NCBI RefSeq assembly: GCF_014640255.1
Contig: NZ_BMGP01000004.1
Coordinates: forward strand, 186,001-250,000
Source: Subtercola lobariae
GTDB taxonomy: Bacteria; Actinomycetota; Actinomycetes; Actinomycetales; Microbacteriaceae
DNA length: 64,000 nt
Direction: 5' to 3'
Under the pieces are notes generated by a model. It searched no databases. It was not told the DNA's origin and saw only the letters and a list, made by a program, of their open reading frames with translations. Positions 24,930 through 32,588 of this stretch are shown in pieces. Position numbers and translations under genes: made by a program. Each line of letters begins with the position of its first letter. Position 1 is the stretch's first letter.

Positions 24930-25895
24930 TTATTGCACACTGTTGCTCTGTAGAGCATCCGGTCGCCGCGCAGCCCAGAGCCGAATGCGCTTCTGGGTGA
25001 GCAGGATGCCCAGAAACACCAACAGCGCCCCGAGTGGTTCGTTCCAGGTGAACGTCTCGCCGAGAACGAGCACGCCGAGAATCACTCCCACCACGGGCGT
25101 GATGTACGTGACAGTGGATGCGCCCGTAGGCCCCCACGCCCGCAGCACGGCGATGTTCCACACGTAGGCCAGGCCGGTGCCGAGCGCGCCTAGCGCTAGC
25201 AGGCTCACCACGATCGGCACGGTCAGCGCCAGCGGCCCGAGCGCGACGACAGGCGTGAGGGCGAGCATCACGAGAGCGCCCATGCCCACCTGCATGAACG
25301 CGAACGGCACCCCGGCGATGGCCCGCGAACTGAGAAACCGGCGGGTGTAACCGAAGGTGACGCCGTAACAGACGGCTGCGCCGAGGCAGGCCAATTGACC
25401 GAGCAGATCACCCGTGAGTGCGGCGTACCCCCATGGGCCGACGATCACGATCGTTCCAATGACGCCGATCGCGATGCCCGTAGCCTGGCTGCGGTTCAGC
25501 CGCTCGACCCGAAAGGCCAGCGTCGCGAGCAGTGCCGTGGTGATGGGCGTCACGGCGTTGTAGATGCTCGCGAGACTCGACGAAACGTACTGCTCGGCCC
25601 AGGCGAACAGCAGAAACGGCAGCACGTTACCGACGATTCCGATGACCAGAAAGTGCAGCCAGACCACGGGCTCGCGAGGCAGGCGCTGCCTGCTGATCAG
25701 CACGATGAGCCCGAGGGTGAGCGCGCCGAGAATGATGCGAGCCCAGGCCACCTGGCCGAAACTCACTCCAGTGAGAGCGACCTTCATGAAGAGAAAGCTG
25801 CTGCCCCACACCAACCCCATGGCCAAGAACTGCAGCAGCACGCGGATGTTGCGCGGCGGCGCGGCGGGGGTGGTCGATGGTGCGTTGTGGGTCAC
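24930..25895 (-). CDS. EamA/DMT-family transporter
   Basis: The product (about 321 residues) has ten predicted membrane helices in two EamA repeats, the first starting LLQFLAMGLVWGSSFLFMKVALTGVSFGQVAWARIILGAL and the second near LGALGTGLAYVWNIAVLR...TYITPVVGVILGVLVLGE. Members export amino acids or other metabolites; the substrate cannot be read from sequence. GTG at 25895 is chosen because similarity starts just after it; the ribosome-binding site is poor. Chorismate mutase follows 29 bp downstream. Confidence 0.85.
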   Translation of the reverse strand: MTHNAPSTTPAAPPRNIRVLLQFLAMGLVWGSSFLFMKVALTGVSFGQVAWARIILGALTLGLIVLISRQRLPREPVVWLHFLVIGIVGNVLPFLLFAWAEQYVSSSLASIYNAVTPITTALLATLAFRVERLNRSQATGIAIGVIGTIVIVGPWGYAALTGDLLGQLACLGAAVCYGVTFGYTRRFLSSRAIAGVPFAFMQVGMGALVMLALTPVVALGPLALTVPIVVSLLALGALGTGLAYVWNIAVLRAWGPTGASTVTYITPVVGVILGVLVLGETFTWNEPLGALLVFLGILLTQKRIRLWAARRPDALQSNSVQ

Positions 25896-25927
25896 CTCAG
25901 AGACACTAGCGCGAACGGGTGACGCCC

Positions 25928-25985
25928 GCCCCGGGCATCCGGAGCCGAGCGCCACCGCCCCGGGCATCCGGAGCCGAGCGCCACC
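25928..25985. repeat. Perfect 29-bp tandem duplication
   Basis: Bases 25928-25956 are repeated exactly at 25957-25985; each copy contains CCGGGCATCCGGAGCCGAGC. It lies between the DMT transporter and ohr genes and holds two copies of the GGGCATCC octamer. Confidence 0.85.
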
Positions 25986-26040
25986 GCGAACAGCGCAATC
26001 GCCCCGCGCACCGCGAAAGCAGCACGCGCAGCGAACGCCG

Positions 26041-26460
26041 CTACTGAACCGTGACGATCTTCACTTCGATGTTGCCGCGCGTGGCGTTCGAGTACGGGCA
26101 GACCTGGTGTGCGGCATCGGCCGCGGCCTGCGCCTGCTCGGGCGACGCCTTCGGCACATACACGTCGAGCTCGACCGCGAGACCGAAACCACCCTCGCCG
26201 TTGCTGCCGATGCTCACGCTCGCCGAAACTTCGGCGTCTGTGGTGTCGATCTCGAGGCGCTTGCCCACGACGTGCAGTGCGCTCAAGAAGCACGCCGAGT
26301 AGCCGGCGGCGAAAAGCTGTTCGGGGTTGGTTCCCTCGCCGGTGCCGCCCATTTCTTTGGGCGGGCGGGTGTCGAGGTCAAGGCGGTCGTCTTCGCTTCG
26401 AATGTGGCCATCGCGCCCTCCGCCTGAGGCGTGGGCGATTGCAGTGTAGAGAGCTTCCAT
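26041..26460 (-). CDS. ohr: Organic hydroperoxide resistance protein (Ohr/OsmC family)
   Basis: The 139-residue protein reduces organic hydroperoxides with two cysteines, seen at Cys57 (FAAGYSACFLSAL) and Cys121 (HQVCPYSNATRGN). The GGTGEGTNPEQLFAAGYSACF segment is diagnostic for Ohr as opposed to OsmC. The cofactor in actinobacteria is likely lipoylated or mycothiol-linked thiols (inference). No OhrR regulator is adjacent. It is divergent from the mycothiol-dependent-family gene at 26504. Confidence 0.92.
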   Translation of the reverse strand: MEALYTAIAHASGGGRDGHIRSEDDRLDLDTRPPKEMGGTGEGTNPEQLFAAGYSACFLSALHVVGKRLEIDTTDAEVSASVSIGSNGEGGFGLAVELDVYVPKASPEQAQAAADAAHQVCPYSNATRGNIEVKIVTVQ

Positions 26461-26503
26461 GTGTTTAGTCCATCACACGTTTCTGGTCGCGTGATGTGCC
26501 ACG

Positions 26504-27121
26504 ATGTCATTCATGGGCACCGTCGCCATCTTTCATCAGGCCGCAGAGGCATTCGTCGAACTCGTCGCGCGCATCAGAGACGATCAGTGGCAAGACGAGG
26601 GGCTCGGCTCGTGGAGCGTCAGGTCGCTCGTCGGCCACACCACTCGCGCCATTCTGACCGTAGAGACGTACCTCAGTCACGACGAGGTCTCGCCCGTGGG
26701 CCTGCCGACCGCCGAAGACTATTACGCCCTGATCTACCGCGACTTCGCAGACCCCGAGTCGGTCGCGATTCGCGGTGTCGAGGCGGGAGTGTGGCTGGGC
26801 GAGCATCCGGTGTCGAAGATTCAGGATGCCCTGCAGCGCGCCAGCGACGCCATCGCCTCAGCGCCCGCCGGCCGTGTGGTCTCGGTGGGCGGGCACGGCA
26901 TCGAATTGACGCAGTACTTGCGCACGAGAATCTTCGAGCTCGTGGTTCACTCCATCGACATCGGCAGAGCCATCGGGCAACCGCACGGCCAATCGCCCGA
27001 GTGCGTCACCGACGCGACCTCGCTCGCGGCGCGCATCGGCGCCCGCGCCGGGTCTGGCGAAGAGATACTGCTGGCGCTCACGGGCCGTGCGCCGCTGCCG
27101 CCCGGTTTCACGGTGGTCTGA
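26504..27121 (+). CDS. Maleylpyruvate isomerase-family (mycothiol-dependent, DinB-like) protein
   Basis: The 205-residue protein has the MDMPI N-terminal four-helix fold: FHQAAEAFVELVARIRDDQWQDEGLGSWSVRSLVGHTTRAILTVETYL, with metal-binding His in VGHT and a later ELVVHSIDIGRAIG His. Members use mycothiol in isomerase or transferase reactions; the actual substrate is unknown. The neighbouring Ohr gene suggests a thiol or redox context (inference). Start may be 26504 or the in-frame ATG at 26513; no clear ribosome-binding site. Confidence 0.78.
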   Translation: MSFMGTVAIFHQAAEAFVELVARIRDDQWQDEGLGSWSVRSLVGHTTRAILTVETYLSHDEVSPVGLPTAEDYYALIYRDFADPESVAIRGVEAGVWLGEHPVSKIQDALQRASDAIASAPAGRVVSVGGHGIELTQYLRTRIFELVVHSIDIGRAIGQPHGQSPECVTDATSLAARIGARAGSGEEILLALTGRAPLPPGFTVV

Positions 27122-27229
27122 CGTCGACGCCGCCCGTTTAGGTGGCCCCGGCGACCGCCTGCCGGCCCATTTCGCGACTTCGGGTGGGCCGTGCCGGCCG
27201 CCATTTGACTCGCGCGGTAGCGTGGTGGC

Positions 27230-27307
27230 ATGGCTGTGACCCTGCGCCCGACTTCGCTCGACTACACGACGACCGTCATCACCATGGGGAAGCCGCTGAC
27301 CGCGTGA
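27230..27307 (+). CDS. Possible 25-codon upstream ORF coupled to a membrane protein gene
   Basis: ATG at 27230 opens a frame coding MAVTLRPTSLDYTTTVITM plus six more residues, whose TGA overlaps the GTG of the next gene (GTGA at 27304-27307). A TAGCGT -10-like hexamer lies about 10 bp upstream. The 4-nt overlap suggests translational coupling, yet the peptide has no recognisable relative and could be chance or a gene remnant. Confidence 0.35.
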   Translation: MAVTLRPTSLDYTTTVITMGKPLTA

Positions 27308-27945
27308 GTGAGCCGACGGGCCAGCCCGCAGACGCGAGCCCGTCTGCAGCGGCCGGGGCGGCCGGGGGGCCGGCGGCATCCCGAGCCCGAGTAAAGCGCG
27401 CGCCCCTGCCGCATCAGTCGCTCGGGGTGATCGTGGTGGGCATGAGCCTGGCCGTGTGGTGGCCCGCCTTCACGCTGGGGGCGTGGGGGGAGATTTTCTT
27501 CGACACGCTGCTGCGGGTCTGGGTGGCCGCGACGGCCGCGTTCTTCGTAGTGGTTGTGGTTCGGGCAGCGCGGCGGCGCATCGGCTGGCGGGTGCTCACC
27601 CTGCTGCTGCCGACGGTGTGGCTCGTTCTCAGCATCGCGGTCGATTCCGATTCGGGCGAGCTGTGGGTGGCGCTGGTCTCTCTCGCGGGCATTTTGCTTG
27701 TGATATTAGGAATTCCGCTGATGATCTGGGTGCTCGCCCGCGTGATCTGGCCCGACATCAGCGACACGGTACCGTTTCGCGGCAAAGTTCTCGCGCTCGG
27801 CATCGTTCTGCTCATCGCCGTGGGGTCGTTCGTGCTGGGAGCAAACCAGTCCCGTTTTCTCACCTGCGAAGACTTCTCGATCAGCGGCAACTCCGAGCCG
27901 CCCGGTTGCGTGCACGACACGCCTGCGCCGCTCAGCACGCCATAG
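27304..27945 (+). CDS. Hypothetical multi-pass membrane protein
   Basis: Not recognised. The 213-residue product has a disordered Ala/Pro-rich start, then five likely membrane helices (about 40-60, 65-90, 95-115, 122-150, 160-182). A short C-terminal tail has two cysteines (FLTCEDFSISG...PPGCVHD) that could form a disulfide outside the membrane. GTG at 27304 was chosen because it lies in the GTGA overlap with the short upstream ORF and removes a long, GC-rich leader frame. Confidence 0.7.
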   Translation: MSEPTGQPADASPSAAAGAAGGPAASRARVKRAPLPHQSLGVIVVGMSLAVWWPAFTLGAWGEIFFDTLLRVWVAATAAFFVVVVVRAARRRIGWRVLTLLLPTVWLVLSIAVDSDSGELWVALVSLAGILLVILGIPLMIWVLARVIWPDISDTVPFRGKVLALGIVLLIAVGSFVLGANQSRFLTCEDFSISGNSEPPGCVHDTPAPLSTP

Positions 27946-27994
27946 CCGAACGGCCGCGCTGGCGTCACCCTGCCGGCGCGCACGCAGCTGTCGC

Positions 27995-28056
27995 GGGCGG
28001 CGCAACCAGCGGCCGCCACCGTGCAGGGCGGCGCAACCGGTGGCCGCCACCGTGCA
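27995..28056. repeat. 31-bp tandem duplication
   Basis: Two adjacent 31-bp units (27995-28025 and 28026-28056) start GGGCGGCGCAACC and end GGCCGCCACCGTGCA with two differences. They lie in the convergent gap between the membrane-protein gene and the SRPBCC gene. Confidence 0.8.
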
Positions 28057-28077
28057 CGCAGCTGCGGCTCGCGCAAC

Positions 28078-28686
28078 CTATTCGGGCGGAAACACCACCG
28101 ACGGCTTCACACCCAGTTCGTCAGCGAACCGCTCGTTGAGCTCGGCCCACCCGTACTCCAGGGCATTCGCGCCGCGTTTGGGCGCCTCCGGATGCCCGGC
28201 CAGCACCGTCTCGAGAACGTCGAAGCACAACTGCCAGCCAGCCGCCACCGCCGAGACCATCGACACGTCTCCGAGCGTGTGCCGCAGTACGAGAACCGAA
28301 CCGGTGCCTTCGTCGTCTCCGCCCGCCGGATTCACATCGCCCAGCAACGCCTCGAGCCCGTCAGGTGTGACATCGGCGGTGATCTCCCACCGCAGCACAT
28401 CGACGCCCCAGGTGTACTTCAGCAGGTGCGGCGGCTTCACCACGAGCACCTCGATAAGCACCTCTTGGTCATCACCGTTGCCATCGGCGAGCATCACGAG
28501 GGTCGCCGGGCCGAACGAGTCAAGCACACGATCAGCCGTGTGCGGCGCCCACAGTTTCAGCTGCTCGGGCTCGGTGAGCGCGCCCCAGAGCACCTCCGGC
28601 GACACATCGAAGTTGCGCTCGATGACGACCGTGGTGCTCGCGTCGGCACCCGTCGAGACGCTCACGCGCTGAAGTTCACTGGTCAC
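28078..28686 (-). CDS. SRPBCC/AHSA1-like domain protein
   Basis: The 202-residue protein has a START-like SRPBCC fold: TTVVIERNFDVSPEVLWGALTEPEQLKLWAPH near the N-terminus, a central HLLKYTWGVDVLRWEITAD strand region and the closing helix SMVSAVAAGWQLCFDVLETVLAGHPEA, typical of the AHSA1/activator-of-Hsp90-like family. Ligand and role unknown. GTG at 28686 is the most plausible start; GGGGGT lies very close to it. Confidence 0.78.
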   Translation of the reverse strand: MTSELQRVSVSTGADASTTVVIERNFDVSPEVLWGALTEPEQLKLWAPHTADRVLDSFGPATLVMLADGNGDDQEVLIEVLVVKPPHLLKYTWGVDVLRWEITADVTPDGLEALLGDVNPAGGDDEGTGSVLVLRHTLGDVSMVSAVAAGWQLCFDVLETVLAGHPEAPKRGANALEYGWAELNERFADELGVKPSVVFPPE

Positions 28687-28809
28687 ACCCCCAGAGTACG
28701 CGGGGGCGCCGACATGCTCGGGCCGGGCGCGCGCGGGGCACAGGATGCCCGGGGGCTCGATTCGCGTCAAGCCCTGCCGAACATCCATTGCCCCGGGTAG
28801 ACCGGAAGA

Positions 28810-29985
28810 ATGAAAGCACTCACTTTTCACGGAACCCAGAACGTCTCGGTCGACACTGTGCCCGACCCGCGCATCGAAGAGCCCACTGATGTCATCATCA
28901 AGGTCACCTCGACTGCGATTTGCGGCTCAGACCTTCACCTGTACGACGTGCTCGGCGCCTTCATCAAGACAGGCGATATTCTCGGGCACGAGCCGATGGG
29001 CGTGGTCGTCGAAGTGGGGAGAGACGTCAAGAACCTCGCGGTGGGTGACCGGGTGGTGATTCCGTTCGTGATCGCCTGCGGGCACTGCTACATGTGTCAA
29101 CGCGGGCTGCACAGCCAGTGCGAGACGACGCAGAACCGCGAGTCTGAGAGCGGAGCCTCGCTGTACGGCTACACCGAGCTGTACGGTGGCGTGCCCGGCG
29201 GCCAGGCCGAGTTCTTGCGCGTGCGGCTCGCCGATTTCAACGCGCTCAAGGTGGGCACCGAACTGCCAGACGAGCGGTATTTGTTCTTGAGCGACATTCT
29301 TCCGACGGCGTGGCAGGGCGTTCAGTACGCGAACGTGCCTGACGGCGGAACTCTCGCCGTTCTCGGCCTCGGCCCGGTGGGGCAGTTCGCGAGTCGCATC
29401 GGGGCGCACCTCGGCTACCGCGTGCTCGGCGTCGACCCGGTGCCCGAGCGGCGTGCGCTCGCCGAGCGTCACGGCATCGAAACGCTCGACCTCACCGATG
29501 ACGTGCTCGATCGGCTGCGCGAGCGCACCGACGGCCGCGGGCCCGACTCCGTGGTCGATGCTGTTGGCATGGAAGCCCACGGAAACCCGGGCGCGGGATT
29601 CGCCCAAAAGGCTGCCACGCTGCTTCCCGATGCCCTCGCCAAACCACTGATGAAGACGGCCGGAGTCGATCGACTCGCGGCGCTTCACCTCGCCCTCGAT
29701 GCGGTGAAGCGTGGCGGAACGGTCTCCCTGAGCGGCGTCTACGCCGGCGCTGGCGACCCTATGCCCATGATCCACATGTTCGACAAGGGCCTCACACTGC
29801 GCATGGGGCAGTGCAACGTGCAGAAGTGGCGCGACGAAATCGTGCCGCTGGTCGAAGACCCGGCAGACCCGCTCGGCACCGAAGATCTCACCACCCACGC
29901 CGTGCCGCTCGACCGCGCGCCCGAGATGTACAAGATCTTCAAGGAGAAAGAAGACGGCTGCATCAAGGTGGTTCTGAAGCCGTAG
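28810..29985 (+). CDS. Zinc-dependent alcohol dehydrogenase (formaldehyde dehydrogenase-like MDR)
   Basis: The 391-residue medium-chain dehydrogenase has catalytic-zinc ligands in TAICGSDLHLYD (Cys38), ILGHEPMGVV (His) and structural-zinc cysteines in IACGHCYMCQRGLHSQC. The Rossmann motif is LAVLGLGPVGQFASRIGAHLG near 190. The segment DSVVDAVGMEAHG is typical of glutathione-independent formaldehyde dehydrogenase-like enzymes. It likely oxidises an alcohol or aldehyde with NAD; substrate not known. A long hairpin follows about 95 bp after the stop. Confidence 0.88.
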   Translation: MKALTFHGTQNVSVDTVPDPRIEEPTDVIIKVTSTAICGSDLHLYDVLGAFIKTGDILGHEPMGVVVEVGRDVKNLAVGDRVVIPFVIACGHCYMCQRGLHSQCETTQNRESESGASLYGYTELYGGVPGGQAEFLRVRLADFNALKVGTELPDERYLFLSDILPTAWQGVQYANVPDGGTLAVLGLGPVGQFASRIGAHLGYRVLGVDPVPERRALAERHGIETLDLTDDVLDRLRERTDGRGPDSVVDAVGMEAHGNPGAGFAQKAATLLPDALAKPLMKTAGVDRLAALHLALDAVKRGGTVSLSGVYAGAGDPMPMIHMFDKGLTLRMGQCNVQKWRDEIVPLVEDPADPLGTEDLTTHAVPLDRAPEMYKIFKEKEDGCIKVVLKP

Positions 29986-30079
29986 CGCAATCTCGCGGCA
30001 AGTGGATGCCCGCCCGAAGCCACCGCGAAGCCTCACCCCTGGCGCGAAGGAGGCCATCGAGGTTGCGGCTTCGTTCGGG

Positions 30080-30128
30080 GGTTCGCAAAAGCACCTGCCG
30101 ACGCGCCTGGGGGTGCTTTTGCGCAACC
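30080..30128. terminator. Long hairpin, GTTGCGCAAAAGCACC family, copy 2
   Basis: The left arm GGTTCGCAAAAGCACC (30080-30095) pairs with GGTGCTTTTGCGCAACC (30112-30128), with one bulged base and a loop of about 16 nt. It probably terminates the dehydrogenase message. Same arm family as 4131-4178 and 40407-40454. Confidence 0.75.
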
Positions 30129-30142
30129 CCGGCGGGTAACGT

Positions 30143-30652
30143 ATGGCTGTGATCGAAGACGGCGTGATGACGCTTCAGTTCGAGCTCGACGCCTCGAACG
30201 GCGAGGAGCTCCCGGGTACCGAAGAGTACTTCGCGAGCGCGCTGCGGCCTGCGATCGTCGGGCGACTCAGCCTGAGTGCGGCGGTTCGGGCGACACTCGT
30301 ACTTGCGTACGCGGTCGACGTGCGCGTGCAGCCTGAGGTAGGAGCTGAGGCAGAGGGCGCGGCTGAGGCAGAGGGCGCAACCACCATCGCGTCGGCCACC
30401 AGGCGGCCGCGCGAGTTCGCCGTCGTCGTGACGAACGACCCCGACAGCCCCGCGCCATACAGCCGCTTCGCCGCGAAGGGAGTGACGCTCGTGCGTCAGC
30501 TGCCTGGCGTGTCAGACGATATGGTGCTGCAGTTCGACCCGGGAGAGTACTTTTTCGAGTTGCGACGGGGTACGTCGATGGCCGACGTCGAGCATCCGGT
30601 AGCGCTCAATCGCGTGTCGTTCTTCACGGAACGGCAGGCGGCCGGCCGCTGA
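30143..30652 (+). CDS. Hypothetical protein
   Basis: Not recognised. The 169-residue, apparently cytosolic product is mixed alpha/beta, with a short acidic repeat in the middle (AEAEGAAEAEGA, coded by repeated GCTGAGGCAGAGGGCGC) that splits two better-formed halves: FASALRPAIVGRLSLSAAVRATLVLAYAVDV and ALNRVSFFTERQ at the end. No signal peptide or membrane segment. It starts 15 bp after the hairpin. The ATG at 30143 lacks a clear ribosome-binding site. Confidence 0.6.
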   Translation: MAVIEDGVMTLQFELDASNGEELPGTEEYFASALRPAIVGRLSLSAAVRATLVLAYAVDVRVQPEVGAEAEGAAEAEGATTIASATRRPREFAVVVTNDPDSPAPYSRFAAKGVTLVRQLPGVSDDMVLQFDPGEYFFELRRGTSMADVEHPVALNRVSFFTERQAAGR

Positions 30653-30735
30653 GCAGCGCTGCCTCGCCTGCGAGCGTTACCTCTCGGCGTCGAATGCTTT
30701 CTTGTTGAGTTTCACTGCCACGTGACGGTCTCCGT

Positions 30736-31335
30736 TCAGCTCGATTTCGGTGCTGAAACGACGCTACGACGAATCGCGACCCCCAGGTAGGCTCTGCGCG
30801 CGACGAGGCTGAGCAGTAACATGCCGAACAGCGCGAAGTAGGCGAATGCGTAGTAGCTGAACAGGCTCTGCTGTTCGAAGGCGCTGTCTTTCGACGCCAG
30901 CCGTAAGACCGTCACGAAGAGGCTCGCCGCCGTGATGGCAGGCAGCGCGCCGCGCACGAGTACGATTTCGATTTCGTTCAGCAGCGACGCGTGAAACGGA
31001 GTCAGCTCGGGGCGCATGGTCGGCAGTGCGCCGTGAAAAGCCTCGAGCGAGCGAAACCGGCGCATGCGCAGCAGCTCCACGCCGGCGCCGAACAGCGACA
31101 ACAGTGCGAGGCTGCCGAGCGCGAAGTAGACCTCGTCGCCGAAAAAGTCGGCCACCTCGGCGTGCGCGAACGACGACGCAATCGCGATCGGCAGGGCAGA
31201 CACCAGCAGCAGGCACACGGTGATTCCCACGAGATTGACGAAGCGCAGCCGCCAATACCGCTTCAGCATGTCGTCGGTGACGAGTGCAGTGTCGATTCCG
31301 CCGAACGTGGCAGCGGGCATCCGTTCGCCAGCCAC
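30736..31335 (-). CDS. Hypothetical four-helix membrane protein
   Basis: Not recognised as a named family. The 199-residue product has likely membrane helices at about 32-55, 68-88, 128-147 and 160-182, a short cytosolic N-terminus and a loop (MRRFRSLEAFHGALPTMRPELTPFHASLLNEIEI) between helices 2 and 3. It starts 4 bp after the Ntn hydrolase stop on the same strand, so the two are probably co-transcribed. GTG 31335 or ATG 31320 may be the start. Confidence 0.7.
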   Translation of the reverse strand: MAGERMPAATFGGIDTALVTDDMLKRYWRLRFVNLVGITVCLLLVSALPIAIASSFAHAEVADFFGDEVYFALGSLALLSLFGAGVELLRMRRFRSLEAFHGALPTMRPELTPFHASLLNEIEIVLVRGALPAITAASLFVTVLRLASKDSAFEQQSLFSYYAFAYFALFGMLLLSLVARRAYLGVAIRRSVVSAPKSS

Positions 31336-31339
31336 TCGC

Positions 31340-32281
31340 TCAGTACACCAGCTCGGCGGGCGCGAACCGGGCCGCCGAATCGCCCACGAGCGTCTCGTCG
31401 CGCGGGTTGAGAGCCAGCACCTCAGTGCTGTCTTTCAGATCGGCCAGGCTCACCCAGAAGAGGCTCGGGCTGCGGGTCGACATGAAGAAGTAGGTGCCGT
31501 TCGTGAGGTCGGCGCCCGCCTCCCACCACGTCGGGTAGACGCCCCCGTCGCCGTAGGGCGCGCCGTAGGGCACAGCGACGTTGTGGATCAGCTGAAACAC
31601 GCCCGCGACAGCCTGCTGCACGTTCTCGGGTTCAGGAAGGTAGTGCAGAAAGTAGCTGGCACGAACAAAGCGGTCGGGTGAGCTGATGTCGCCGGGCAGT
31701 GGCAGGTCTCCCCCGAACGGCTTGTAGCGCGCGAGGTTCGCGAGCTGGGCATCCATCGTGGGCGAATTGGCCATCACCCGAAATTCGGGGCCGTGATGCA
31801 CCACGAGCTCGCCGCCGATGGGTTCGATGATGGCCGAGTCGCCGCTCGCGTCTTCGATGGCGATGTGCACTCCGAGGTCTTGGCCCCGCAGCACCTTCGA
31901 GCTGATGCGCACGTCATCGATGGCCGCCACGACCTCGGCCACGGTCGCGAAGTTGTCGAGCACGTATTGCACCCAGAGCGCGATGCTGACGGATGCCCGG
32001 GTATCCGCCCCCGCCCACATGCCCGGCTCGGGGTTGAGGTAGAGCGCGTGCGCGGCGAGGCCCTTCTCGTTCAGGCCGTCGCTCGTGCCGAGACCCCACA
32101 TGCTCAGCACGACGCTGGAGTAGCTCGAGACCCAGGTGTGCGGGCTTTGCTCCGCCCCGCCGTCGCGACTCATGCCGCGCGGAACGAACCACAGCTCGGG
32201 CTCGTCGCTGACGGCCCAATCCATGCAGCGGGTGACGGTCTTGGCGACCTGGTTGTCGTTCCAGAAGATGCGCGTGCACAT
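31340..32281 (-). CDS. Linear-amide C-N hydrolase, choloylglycine hydrolase/penicillin V acylase family
   Basis: The 313-residue Ntn hydrolase has the nucleophile Cys exposed after Met removal (MCTRIFWNDN), followed by TRCMDWAVS, matching the Arg-x-x-Asp pair of the choloylglycine hydrolase family. Later come DGLNEKGLAAHALYL and EDASGDSAIIEP. No signal peptide, so a cytosolic enzyme is likely. Natural substrates could be N-acyl amides such as bile-salt-like, penicillin-like or acyl-homoserine lactone compounds; none can be assigned. A membrane-protein gene follows 4 bp downstream. Confidence 0.87.
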   Translation of the reverse strand: MCTRIFWNDNQVAKTVTRCMDWAVSDEPELWFVPRGMSRDGGAEQSPHTWVSSYSSVVLSMWGLGTSDGLNEKGLAAHALYLNPEPGMWAGADTRASVSIALWVQYVLDNFATVAEVVAAIDDVRISSKVLRGQDLGVHIAIEDASGDSAIIEPIGGELVVHHGPEFRVMANSPTMDAQLANLARYKPFGGDLPLPGDISSPDRFVRASYFLHYLPEPENVQQAVAGVFQLIHNVAVPYGAPYGDGGVYPTWWEAGADLTNGTYFFMSTRSPSLFWVSLADLKDSTEVLALNPRDETLVGDSAARFAPAELVY

Positions 32282-32312
32282 GCTGGCAACGCTACTGGAT
32301 GCCCGGGGTGCC

Positions 32313-32579
32313 CTATTTCGCCTTCTTCGACCCGCTCGTGCTCTTCGACCCGCCGCTCTTCGTGGCCGCGCTCGCTTTCTTCGTCAGCGCCTCGGGCTTA
32401 TGCACCGCTTCGCCGCCACTTTTCTCACTCTGCACGAGGTACTGAGGGTCAGCTCGAGACGCTTTCACGTCGCGCTTCGCCGCGTGCGTGTCGTCGGTGA
32501 TCTTCTTCTCGACGTGGCCCTCGGCGGTGCCGCCGTGCGACTGCCAGGTGACGTGGTCGCCCTTCGTGAATTCGCTCAT
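32313..32579 (-). CDS. DUF2945 (small tudor-like) protein
   Basis: The 88-residue protein matches the DUF2945 pattern: MSEFTKGDHVTWQSHGGTAEGHVEKKITDDT and then ADPQYLVQSEKSGGEAVHKPEALTK. The rest is a Lys/Ser-rich tail (SGGSKSTSGSKKAK) that may bind nucleic acid. Function unknown. It lies between the Ntn hydrolase and the AAA ATPase genes, 9 bp downstream of the latter on the same strand. Confidence 0.85.
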   Translation of the reverse strand: MSEFTKGDHVTWQSHGGTAEGHVEKKITDDTHAAKRDVKASRADPQYLVQSEKSGGEAVHKPEALTKKASAATKSGGSKSTSGSKKAK

Positions 32580-32588
32580 GCGGGTACG

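Noticed and set aside
27131-27229. GGCCCA/TGGGCC inverted repeat after the mycothiol-dependent-family gene
   Set aside because: Only six paired bases around a loop of about 15 nt in very GC-rich DNA; too weak to call a terminator.
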